5,834 nucleotides of DNA from Burkholderiaceae bacterium (GTDB taxonomy: Bacteria; Pseudomonadota; Gammaproteobacteria; Burkholderiales; Burkholderiaceae): NCBI GenBank assembly GCA_030151165.1, contig JASLEM010000349.1, positions 1 to 5,834 on the forward strand. The letters run 5' to 3'. Under the pieces are notes generated by a model, which saw only the letters and a program-made list of their open reading frames with translations, ran no database searches and was not told the origin of the DNA. This document shows, piece after piece, positions 1 to 5,746 of the stretch (positions are counted from its first letter, which is position 1; every line of letters starts with the position of its first letter). The position numbers and the translations under genes are program-made.

Positions 1-1
1 G

Positions 2-427
2 GGCACGAAGCTGTGGAACGTGTCGCTGCCGATCACGGTCAGCGTGTTCGCGCAGGCGACGGTGCTCAAGAACAACCTCGCCGCCGGCACGGTGCTCGAC
101 GGCAGCCAGCTCATGCAGGCCGAGGTCGACCTCGCGGCGGCACCCGGCGCGGCCGTGGCCGACCCGGCGCAGGCGATCGGCCGCACGCTCGGCCACACGC
201 TGGTCGCCGGCGCCACGCTGCGCCAGACCGACCTCAAGCCACGCCAGTTCTTCGCCGCGGGCGAAACGGTGCGCGTCACGGCGATCGGCCCGGGCTGGAA
301 CGTGCAGTCGGAAGGCCAGGCGATCAACAACGGCGTCGAAGGCCAGGTCGCGCGCATCCGCATGGACAGCGGGCGTATCCTGAACGCACGGCCGAGCGGC
401 GATCGCCAAGTGGAACTCACGCTGTGA
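2..427 (+). CDS. flgA: FlgA, flagellar P-ring assembly chaperone (3' part only)
   Basis: Periplasmic chaperone that helps FlgI assemble into the P ring around the flagellar rod. The open frame runs in from the window edge, so the signal peptide and N-terminal domain lie outside; 141 codons are visible. What is seen fits the SAF-like and C-terminal beta domains of FlgA: a Trp near the start (KLWNVSLP), a beta strand ending in FAQATVLKNNLAAGTVL, an acidic 'LMQAEVDL' segment, the 'AIGRTLGHTLVAGATLRQTDL' stretch, and a C-terminal half with GETVRV, GQAINNGVEGQ and a final RQVEL strand. A GTG at 20 is only an internal valine; frame and homology continue upstream of it. The next gene, flgM, starts 121 bp downstream behind its own promoter. 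The flgA-flgM-flgN order is normal for beta- and gammaproteobacteria. The identification rests on motif recognition, not on an alignment. Confidence 0.9.
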   Translation, partial: GTKLWNVSLPITVSVFAQATVLKNNLAAGTVLDGSQLMQAEVDLAAAPGAAVADPAQAIGRTLGHTLVAGATLRQTDLKPRQFFAAGETVRVTAIGPGWNVQSEGQAINNGVEGQVARIRMDSGRILNARPSGDRQVELTL

Positions 428-467
428 CCGCCACTCAGACCGTCACGAGATTTCTGAAAATAATCGC

Positions 468-494
468 TAAAGTTCCATTTGGGACTGCCGAAAC
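468..494 (+). promoter_or_regulatory. Sigma28 (FliA)-type promoter of flgM
   Basis: The -35 element TAAAGTTC (468-475) and the -10 element GCCGAAAC (487-494) are separated by exactly 11 nt. Against the enterobacterial FliA consensus TAAAGTTT-N11-GCCGATAA this matches 7/8 and 6/8. The site lies in an AT-richer patch of a very GC-rich window, which adds weight. The expected transcript start is near 501, giving a leader of about 48 nt before the flgM ATG. A late-class promoter in front of flgM is well established in other flagellated proteobacteria and provides feedback, because FlgM inhibits the sigma factor that reads it. Confidence 0.85.
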
Positions 495-537
495 AGTGTC
501 ACACCGCATGGGCATGAGGGCATTCATCCCCGTCCTC

Positions 538-542
538 AGGAG
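538..542 (+). promoter_or_regulatory. Ribosome binding site of flgM
   Basis: AGGAG lies 6 nt upstream of the ATG at 549. It is the clearest Shine-Dalgarno in the window and fixes the flgM start. Confidence 0.8.
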
Positions 543-548
543 AGCATC

Positions 549-872
549 ATGAAGATTGGCAATATCACCAGCACCGTCGCGACGACGGCGATCGACACCG
601 ATCGCCGCACCGTCACGCAGGAAAATTCCTCGACGTCCGTCACGACCCTCCCGGGTGACGACGATTCCAGCACCCAGGTCCAGCTGTCGCCGGAGGCCAC
701 CATGCTCTCGAACGCCAGTGCCGATCCGACCTTCGACTCCGAGAAGGTCGAGCGCATCGCCCAGGCGATCCGCGACGGCAAGTTCTCGATCAACCCCGGC
801 GCCATCGCCGACAAGCTGATCGCGAACTCGCAGGAACTGCTGGGCCGCGGCAGCTCGAGCACGGCCCACTGA
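549..872 (+). CDS. flgM: FlgM, anti-sigma28 factor
   Basis: Negative regulator of flagellin synthesis. It binds sigma28 (FliA) in the cytoplasm and is exported through the completed hook-basal body, which releases the sigma factor for late genes. The 107-aa length is usual for the family. The N-terminal half (1-43) is polar and rich in Ser, Thr and Asp, consistent with the disordered export region; it begins MKIGN. The sigma-binding half contains VQLSPEA (44-50), then FDSEKVERIAQAIRDGKF (62-79), SINPGAIADKLI (80-91) and a final NSQELL helix, all hallmarks of FlgM. The start is set by AGGAG 6 nt upstream, and the gene is driven at least partly by the sigma28-type promoter at 468-494. It is followed 94 nt later by the flgN-like gene and probably co-transcribed with it, since no terminator is seen until 1429. 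The short tail RGSSSTAH is non-conserved in character. Confidence 0.95.
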   Translation: MKIGNITSTVATTAIDTDRRTVTQENSSTSVTTLPGDDDSSTQVQLSPEATMLSNASADPTFDSEKVERIAQAIRDGKFSINPGAIADKLIANSQELLGRGSSSTAH

Positions 873-966
873 GACCGTGCCCCGCCCGTCGATCCGGCCC
901 GCCCTCGGCCGGACGGCGTGGCCGACCGCCGACCGCTGAACACTCCCGCCTGACCGGACACCCACC

Positions 967-1401
967 TTGACCGCCCCCCGCAGCGCCGCGCGCGCGCCCG
1001 TGCTCCCGCACGGCCTGCAAGCCTCCCCGCCCAACACCGCGGAACTCGAATCCGCGTTGAGCGCCGTCGAGCAATCGATCGGCGCGCTCGGCCATGCGTT
1101 GACGCTCAACGACGTCGTGGCCGTCGAGGCCGCCGCCACCGAACTCCAGGCCACGATGCGCGCCGCGATGGAGCGCTTCGCCCAGGTCGCCAAGCGCGGC
1201 ACGATGCCGCCGGCCCTGCGCCAGCGCTTCGCGATGGCCAGCGGCCAGGTGGCCGCGCAGCGCGAGGCGCTGATGCGCGCCACCAGCGCGCTCGACCAGG
1301 CGCTCGAGATCCTGATCCCGCGCCCGGCCGCCAGCGCCAGCGTCTACTCGGCGCAAGGCCCCGCAGGCCGCGGCCCGGGCCGGATGATCGCGGCGAGCTG
1401 A
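967..1401 (+). CDS. flgN: FlgN-like flagellar export chaperone
   Basis: Cytoplasmic chaperone that in characterised species binds the hook-filament junction proteins FlgK and FlgL and escorts them to the export gate. The 144-aa product is almost entirely helical. Residues about 25-115 form heptad-like amphipathic helices (ELESALSAVEQSIGALGHAL, then VEAAATELQATMRAAMERF, then RQRFAMASGQVAAQREALM), fitting a FlgN four-helix fold. The C-terminus (LIPRP, then VYSAQGPAG) resembles the tails of FlgN-like proteins of Burkholderiales. The only start codon between the upstream in-frame stop (TGA at 937-939) and the conserved helices is TTG at 967, with a poor GGA-type ribosome site; GTG at 1000 is the alternative, 11 codons shorter. 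FlgN sequences are weakly conserved, so position after flgM carries much of the assignment. The gene ends 27 nt before a strong terminator. Confidence 0.82.
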   Translation: MTAPRSAARAPVLPHGLQASPPNTAELESALSAVEQSIGALGHALTLNDVVAVEAAATELQATMRAAMERFAQVAKRGTMPPALRQRFAMASGQVAAQREALMRATSALDQALEILIPRPAASASVYSAQGPAGRGPGRMIAAS

Positions 1402-1428
1402 GCCTCGCCCGGCACGCGCGCAGCAGAC

Positions 1429-1450
1429 ATCGGCCTTCGGGCCGATTTTT
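1429..1450 (+). terminator. Intrinsic terminator of the flgM-flgN unit
   Basis: A 7-bp perfect stem (ATCGGCC, 1429-1435, pairing with GGCCGAT, 1440-1446) is closed by a stable TTCG tetraloop and followed by T residues, five in a row at 1446-1450. It lies 27 nt after the flgN stop. This is a textbook rho-independent terminator for the + strand. Confidence 0.9.
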
Positions 1451-1507
1451 CATGGGCAGCGCGCTGCGCGGCCTGAATTTCATGGGCGGCGCGCTGCGCG
1501 GCCTGAA
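1448..1507. repeat. 30-bp tandem duplication just after the terminator
   Basis: Two adjacent 30-bp copies occupy 1448-1477 and 1478-1507. Both start TTTCATGGGC and end GCGGCCTGAA, and they differ at a single base (A at 1458, G at 1488). Copy 1 contains the perfect 12-bp palindrome GCAGCGCGCTGC (1456-1467), which the substitution breaks in copy 2. The first copy begins inside the T-tract of the terminator. Read on +, the unit would give a 10-residue peptide repeat (MGSALRGLNF then MGGALRGLKP), but there is no ribosome site and no sign that it is translated. Function unknown. Confidence 0.85.
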
Positions 1508-1551
1508 GCCCCACGCCACCGTCGAGCGACGGGCCGCCGCACAATGCGCGC

Positions 1552-1899
1552 ATGCATCCGCTCCTCGCCACCGCCCTCGCCGAGGCCGCGCCGCTCGTCG
1601 CCGACCGCGGCTGGATCGCCCCCGCCGCGCCGACCCTCGCCGCCGCCGAGCGCCTGCTCGCGCTCGTCGCGCCCCTCGGCCGCGCGCCGGCGGTGCAGGT
1701 CGAGCCCGAGGGCACGATCTCGTTCGAATGGGAAGCCGCCGACCACGGCTGGCTCACGCTGACCGTCGACGCCGAGGGCCAGCTCACGCACGGCGCCGTC
1801 ATCGGCGAGGACGAGTTCGCGCAGGCCGAGCCCTTCGGCGACACCCTGCCCGACTGGGCCGCCGAGCTGCTCGCGCGCCTGATGCGCGCCGGGCATTGA
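1552..1899 (+). CDS. Conserved-looking hypothetical protein, 115 aa
   Basis: I do not recognise this protein. The frame shows strong G/C at third positions and the product has a sensible globular composition, so it is very likely a real gene. An N-terminal Ala-rich helical part (residues 1-45: MHPLLATALAEAAPLVADRG and onward) is followed by a beta-rich core. The core has VQVEPEGTISFEWEAADHGW and LTLTVDAEGQLTHGAVIG (together about 48-84), and the protein closes with an acidic segment and a C-terminal helix (LPDWAAELLARLM, about 99-111). The pattern of a strand, 'FEW', a strand and then a helix resembles small cytoplasmic proteins of unknown function. There is no signal peptide and no membrane segment. 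The ATG at 1552 has no visible Shine-Dalgarno. The gene stops 37 nt before the LysR-type gene on the same strand, so the two may be co-transcribed. Confidence 0.7.
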   Translation: MHPLLATALAEAAPLVADRGWIAPAAPTLAAAERLLALVAPLGRAPAVQVEPEGTISFEWEAADHGWLTLTVDAEGQLTHGAVIGEDEFAQAEPFGDTLPDWAAELLARLMRAGH

Positions 1900-1936
1900 G
1901 CGCCCGCGCCGCCGCCCGCAGGCCAGGCCTCCGCCG

Positions 1937-2851
1937 ATGACTTCGCGCGACCGCGACATGGGCCAGCTGATCTGGATGCGCTGCTTCGTGCGCGCGGCCG
2001 AGACGGGCAGCTTCTCGGCCGTCGCGCGCGAGCTGCACATGGGCCAGCCCAACGTCAGCCGCCACATCTCGTCGCTGGAGGAGCATCTCGGCGTGCGCCT
2101 GCTCCACCGCACGACGCGCCGGCTGTCGCTGACGCCGGAAGGCCAGCGCTACTACGAGGACACGCGCAAGGCGCTCGACGCCATCGCCGAGGCCGAGTCC
2201 GTGGCGCGCGGCGACGACGTGCCGCGCGGCAGCCTGCGCATCGCGTGCTCGGTGAGCCTCGCGGAGTGGCACGTGCGGCCGGTCGTCATGCGCTTCCTCG
2301 AGCGCTACCCGGAGATCGAGATCGAGATGCACGTCTCCGACCAGCCGGTCGACCTCGTCGCCGAAGGCGTCGACTTCGCGATCCGTGCCGGCAGCCTCAA
2401 GAGCAGCGGGCTGCTCGCGCGCCGCATCGGCACGTCCGACCGCACCTGCGTCGCGACGCCCGCCTACCTCGCGCGCCACCCCGCGCCGGTGCAGCCGCAC
2501 GAGCTGGCGTCGCACAACTGCATCCCGTTCACTTCGTTCGCGAGCGGCAACGTCTGGGAGTTCGGGCGCGAGCGCGTCGCCGTCCGCGGCCGCTACCGCA
2601 CCAACAACCTCGAGGGCGTGCGCTCCGCAGTGCTCGCCGGGCTGGGCATCGGCATGGTGCCGGTCTGGATGTTCGAGCGGGAGCTGGTCGACGGCACGGT
2701 GCAGGCGCTGCTGGTCGACCACCCGTCGCCGTCCGGCGAGATCCACCTGCTCTACCCGGCGCGGCGGCTGCTGTCGCGGCGCGCGTCGATGCTGATGGAT
2801 CTCGTCGCCGAGGCTTCGCGGCCGCGCCCTCGCTCAACGCGGGCGGCCTGA
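1937..2851 (+). CDS. LysR-type transcriptional regulator (CrgA/DmlR-like)
   Basis: DNA-binding regulator of 304 aa, the usual length for the family. The N-terminal winged helix-turn-helix covers about residues 9-69: FVRAAETGSFSAVARELHMG, then QPNVSRHISSLEEHLGVRLL, then HRTTRRLSLTPEG. A linker helix follows, and the effector-binding domain runs from about 95 to 285 (GSLRIACSVSLAE, then HVSDQPVDLVAEGVDFAIRA, then VRSAVLAGLGIGMVPVWM). The 'HRTTRRLSLTPEG' wing and the 'VDLVAEGVDFAIR' segment are typical of the large CrgA/DmlR-type group, whose ligands vary widely, so no effector can be named. ATG at 1937 and ATG at 1958 (residue 8) are both possible starts; the second fits the usual LysR start a few residues before the first helix. 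The target is unknown. The nearest enzyme gene, a short-chain dehydrogenase, is convergent rather than divergent. Confidence 0.93.
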   Translation: MTSRDRDMGQLIWMRCFVRAAETGSFSAVARELHMGQPNVSRHISSLEEHLGVRLLHRTTRRLSLTPEGQRYYEDTRKALDAIAEAESVARGDDVPRGSLRIACSVSLAEWHVRPVVMRFLERYPEIEIEMHVSDQPVDLVAEGVDFAIRAGSLKSSGLLARRIGTSDRTCVATPAYLARHPAPVQPHELASHNCIPFTSFASGNVWEFGRERVAVRGRYRTNNLEGVRSAVLAGLGIGMVPVWMFERELVDGTVQALLVDHPSPSGEIHLLYPARRLLSRRASMLMDLVAEASRPRPRSTRAA

Positions 2852-3006
2852 AGCGGCTGCTCGCCGCGCGCGCGGAACGCGTCGCGAGCGAGCCCGCGCC
2901 GGCGCCGCGCGCGCGCCAGGCGAAGGCACCGGGCTAGTCGCGCCGGCCGACGTCACGTGAAGAGGCCCGCCGCGGCCGAGGGCGCGGGGGTCGCGCCAGG
3001 CGAGGC

Positions 3007-3756
3007 TCAGATCTGCGCCCAGCCGCCGTCGACCGTCAGCTCGATGCCGGTCACGTAGCTGCTCTCGTCGGACGCGAGGAACAGCGCCGGCCCGGCGATC
3101 TCGTCGGTCGTGCCCGAGCGGCCCATCGGCACCTGCGTGAGGATGTGCGCGACGACGCCGTCGACCTGCTCCTGGGTGAGGCCGGCGCTGCGCATGATGT
3201 CGGTGTCGATGTTGCCCGGCGCCAGCGCGTTCACGCGGATGCCGCGCTCCTTCAGGTCGGTCGTCCACGTGCGCGCGAACGAGCGCAGCGCGGCCTTCGT
3301 CGCCGAGTACACGGTGAACGCGCCCAGCCCCTTCGAGCCGGCGATCGACGTGTTCAGGATGATCGAGCCGCCCTTCGGGACCAGCGGCAGCAGGGTCTGC
3401 ACCGTGAAGAACGTGCCCTTGAGGTTGGTGTCGACGGTGAAGTCGAAATCCTCCTCGCTGACCGCCCCGAACGGCCCGAGCCGCCCGCCGCCGGCGTTGG
3501 CGAACAGGACGTCGACGCGTCCGTGCTTCTGCTGCACGAAGTCGCGCAGGCGCTCGATGTCCGCCAGCTTCGAGATGTCGCCCTGCACCGCGTCGACGCC
3601 CGGCCCGATCGCCGCGACCGCGGCGTCCAGCGACGTCCGGTTGCGCCCGGTGATGACGACCTTCGCGCCTTCGCGCACGAACCGCCGCGCGGTCGCGAGA
3701 CCCATGCCCGTGCTGCCGCCGGTGATGACGACGACCTTGTCTTGTAGCTTGCCCAT
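3007..3756 (-). CDS. Short-chain dehydrogenase/reductase (classical SDR)
   Basis: NAD(P)-dependent oxidoreductase of 249 aa, the normal classical SDR length. The Rossmann nucleotide-binding motif TGGSTGMG is at residues 12-19. An Arg at 38 after the second strand (ITGRN) suggests a preference for NADP(H). D60 lies in the adenine-binding GDI, and NAG is at 87-89. The catalytic tetrad is complete: N111, S137, Y150 and K154 (YSATK). The PG motif is at 180-181, and the C-terminus ends in GIELTVDGGWAQI, typical of the SDR families often labelled glucose 1-dehydrogenase or 3-oxoacyl-ACP reductase. The substrate cannot be told from sequence. The start at 3756 is chosen because GAAAGG lies 6 nt upstream and MGKLQDKVVVITGG is the usual N-terminus; an open extension to 3879 looks non-coding. 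The gene converges with the LysR-type gene, with 155 bp between their stops. Confidence 0.95.
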   Translation of the reverse strand: MGKLQDKVVVITGGSTGMGLATARRFVREGAKVVITGRNRTSLDAAVAAIGPGVDAVQGDISKLADIERLRDFVQQKHGRVDVLFANAGGGRLGPFGAVSEEDFDFTVDTNLKGTFFTVQTLLPLVPKGGSIILNTSIAGSKGLGAFTVYSATKAALRSFARTWTTDLKERGIRVNALAPGNIDTDIMRSAGLTQEQVDGVVAHILTQVPMGRSGTTDEIAGPALFLASDESSYVTGIELTVDGGWAQI

Positions 3757-3762
3757 GATTGG

Positions 3763-3768
3763 CCTTTC
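3763..3768 (-). promoter_or_regulatory. Ribosome binding site of the SDR gene
   Basis: GAAAGG on the - strand lies 6 nt before the ATG at 3756. It decides between this start and the longer open frame reaching 3879. Confidence 0.7.
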
Positions 3769-3982
3769 GGTGATTTGCAGTTGATGGACGTGATCCTTCG
3801 GGAACGAGTCCGTCGTGATCGCATGGACAACTGTCGGGGCGGGCTGGCGCGCGGATAAGACGTGGGCGGGGCATATCACCCATGCGCAAAAAGCTGGGGT
3901 GGGCGCGCGGATCGATGGAGCCCTCGGTTCGAGGCGGCGACGAAGAACGCGAGGCGCCGCACCCGACGCGCCGCGCCGCGGC

Positions 3983-4378
3983 TCACAGGTTGTCGATCCA
4001 GTCCGTCTCGCCGGCGTCTTCCTGCGGCGGCTCGTACGGCAGCGCGGCCTTCCTCGTCACGGCGTCCGCGACCTCGATCGGGCGGCACCACCACGCCTGC
4101 CGGTAGCGCTCGAACTTGCGGGCGGCGCCCGCCGTGGGCACGCGCTCCTCGCCGTTGAGGATCATGCCGCGGCCATCCCATTGCGTGAGCTGGGCGTCGT
4201 AGAGCTCGGCGCTGCGGTTGTCGGGCATCTGCAGCACGGCGACGCGGTCGGCCCGGTTCAGGCGCAGGCCGGGCTCGGAGAACAGGCGGATCCAGCCCAC
4301 GAGCGCGGGCTGGGCGCGGACGGCGTCCGCGGGCAGGCGCTTTCCGGCGCGGCGCAGGAGCAGGACTTTGACGAGCAT
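3983..4378 (-). CDS. Hypothetical protein, 131 aa, unrecognised
   Basis: I do not recognise this protein. It starts with a basic hydrophobic stretch (MLVKVLLLRRAGKRLPADAV) that looks like a beta strand plus loop rather than a signal peptide. A middle part follows with SEPGLRLNRADRVAVLQMPD (about 34-53), then AELYDAQLTQWDGRGMILNG (about 57-76) and a Trp-rich segment (FERYRQAWWCRPIEV, about 89-103). The acidic, Pro-rich tail ends in GETDWIDNL. The two 'R-A-D-x-V / L-Y-D-A-Q-L-T-x-W-D-G' strand blocks suggest a small beta-sheet domain. Codon use is like that of its neighbours. The ATG at 4378 has only a weak GAG-type ribosome site. It lies 136 bp downstream of the diguanylate cyclase on the same strand and could share its transcript; 226 bp separate it from the SDR gene. 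Confidence 0.7.
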   Translation of the reverse strand: MLVKVLLLRRAGKRLPADAVRAQPALVGWIRLFSEPGLRLNRADRVAVLQMPDNRSAELYDAQLTQWDGRGMILNGEERVPTAGAARKFERYRQAWWCRPIEVADAVTRKAALPYEPPQEDAGETDWIDNL

Positions 4379-4514
4379 GGCAGCTCGGCAGCATATCGAC
4401 CGCGGCGCCCCGCGTCACGCCTGGCGACAATTGGTCACGCTTGTGAAGCCGCCGAGGGCCGCGCCGACGGAACCGTTTCCACGCCGAGGCGACGACGCGC
4501 CAGGGCCGGCGCCC

Positions 4515-5693
4515 TCAGCCGGCCAGGGCGGGCACCGGCGCCAGCACGCGCACCTGGTTGCGGCCGCCGCGCTTGGCTTCGTACACCGCGCGGTCGGCGC
4601 GCTCCAGCAACTGGTCGACCGACTCGCCATCGAGATACTGCGCCGCGCCGATCGACACCGTCGCGCGCACCTGCGGCACGCTGATCAGCGACAGCTCGGC
4701 CACGCCGTGTCGCAGCCGCTCCGCGACCTCGAGCGCGGCGACCAGCGTCGTGCCGGGCAGCACGACGACGAACTCCTCGCCGCCGTAGCGCGCGCAGACG
4801 TCGCCATGGCGCAGGTGCAGGCGCACGCGTTCCGCGAAGGCGCGCAGCACGTCGTCGCCCACGCCGTGGCCGTGGGTGTCGTTGATCAGCTTGAAGTGGT
4901 CGACGTCGAGCAGCAGCAGCGCGAACGGCCGGCCGGCGACGCGCGCGAGCTCGGCCTGTTGCGCGAGCAGCGCGTCGAGCGCGCGGCGGTTGGGCTGGCC
5001 GGTGAGCGCGTCGGTCTCCGCCTCGTGGCGCACGAGCTGCAGCGCCTCGTTGAGCTGCGCGGCGAGCGACGCGTTGCTCAGCTGCAGGTCGATGCCGTGC
5101 AGCACGCGGCGCGCGATCTGCTGCATGTAGGTCGCGAGCAGCCCGCAGAAGATCGTCAGGCCGACGACCAGCTCGTTCTCGACCGGGTGCGACGGCCGCA
5201 TCAGCGCGGCGAGCATCACGGTGGCCCACATCGCGCCGAGCTGCGCGCGGTAGGCACGGATGTAGGTGATGTAGATCGGCGCGTTGATCGCGGCCACGCC
5301 GCACAGCACGGCGCCGAGCCAGGAGTCGAGCGACGCGTCGAAGCCGATCAGCAGCCACGCCAGCGAGCCCCAGCCGGCGCCGTCGAGCACGGCGGCGGCG
5401 ATCAGGCGGCGGTCACGCGCCGGCGTGACCGGCCGCTCGCCGCCCAGGCCGCGCAACAGCGCCTGCGCGGCAAGCCAGGCCAGCCCGAAGCCGCCGAGCC
5501 ACAGCGCGATGCCTTCGTGCGGCGTGCGATGCCACGCGAACCAGCCGACCAGCACCCAGCCCATCGGCGTCGTGCGCAGCGTGCGGCGCAGCGCCTGGAC
5601 GCACTGGCCGAAGCCGATCCCCGTCGCGACGGCGCGCGGGTCGGCAGGCGCGCCGGCGGCGCGCGGTGGGGGAGTCTCGAAGGTCGGTGTCAC
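4515..5693 (-). CDS. Membrane-anchored diguanylate cyclase (GGDEF domain)
   Basis: Makes cyclic di-GMP from two GTP. From the chosen GTG start the protein is 392 aa. The N-terminal half (about 44-190) holds roughly six hydrophobic segments: MGWVLVGWFAW; GIALWLGGFGLAWLAAQALL; LIAAAVLDGAGWGSLAWLLI; WLGAVLCGVAAINAPIYITY; LGAMWATVMLAALM; LVVGLTIFCGLLATYM. This is a membrane sensor of unassigned type. A signalling helix (about 191-227) leads to the GGDEF domain (about 228-385), which has DALTGQPNRR, DVDHFK (263-268), N271, an RHGD inhibitory site (295-298), the active site GGEEF (304-308) and YEAKRGGRNQV near the end. All catalytic residues and the product-binding RxxD are intact, so it should be an active, feedback-inhibited cyclase. 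The start is uncertain. The open frame reaches a TTG at 5792, but codons upstream of about 5693 include AGG, ATA, TTT and GGT, unlike the gene, and overlap a promoter-like motif; GTG 5720 is another option. Confidence 0.93.
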   Translation of the reverse strand: MTPTFETPPPRAAGAPADPRAVATGIGFGQCVQALRRTLRTTPMGWVLVGWFAWHRTPHEGIALWLGGFGLAWLAAQALLRGLGGERPVTPARDRRLIAAAVLDGAGWGSLAWLLIGFDASLDSWLGAVLCGVAAINAPIYITYIRAYRAQLGAMWATVMLAALMRPSHPVENELVVGLTIFCGLLATYMQQIARRVLHGIDLQLSNASLAAQLNEALQLVRHEAETDALTGQPNRRALDALLAQQAELARVAGRPFALLLLDVDHFKLINDTHGHGVGDDVLRAFAERVRLHLRHGDVCARYGGEEFVVVLPGTTLVAALEVAERLRHGVAELSLISVPQVRATVSIGAAQYLDGESVDQLLERADRAVYEAKRGGRNQVRVLAPVPALAG

Positions 5694-5719
5694 GAGGTCG
5701 ATCTGGGCAGCACCCTTCA

Positions 5720-5746
5720 CTATCGGCCGCGCGCGCGCAAACCTGA
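5720..5746 (-). promoter_or_regulatory. Candidate sigma28 (FliA)-type promoter of the diguanylate cyclase
   Basis: On the - strand TCAGGTTT (5746-5739) is followed by an 11-nt spacer and GCCGATAG (5727-5720). This matches the FliA consensus TAAAGTTT-N11-GCCGATAA at 6/8 and 7/8 with exact spacing, the same total score as the flgM promoter in this window. The spacer is an alternating GC tract. The predicted transcript start is near 5713, leaving a leader of about 20 nt before the GTG at 5693. It was found by reading; no background rate has been measured, so chance remains possible. Confidence 0.55.

Noticed and set aside
435..1283. Long open frame on the - strand across flgM and flgN
   Set aside because: It is opposite two well-identified genes, has an Arg/Ala-rich unnatural composition and covers the flgM promoter; it is a high-GC shadow.
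2852..3006. Bidirectional terminator between the convergent LysR and SDR genes
   Set aside because: Several GC-rich inverted matches exist, but none has a convincing stem with a T-tract on either strand.
3757..3879. N-terminal extension of the SDR protein
   Set aside because: GAAAGG lies 6 nt before the ATG at 3756, and MGKLQDKVVVITGG is the standard SDR start; the extension has no family character.
3757..3982. Sigma70 promoter or LysR-box for the SDR gene
   Set aside because: Fragments such as TTGTCC and GATATG occur, but no -35/-10 pair has acceptable spacing and no clear T-N11-A palindrome was found.
4502..4515. AGGGC-CGGC-GCCCT hairpin at the cyclase stop as a terminator
   Set aside because: The stem is only 5 bp and has no T-tract downstream on the - strand; such stems are common in this GC-rich DNA.
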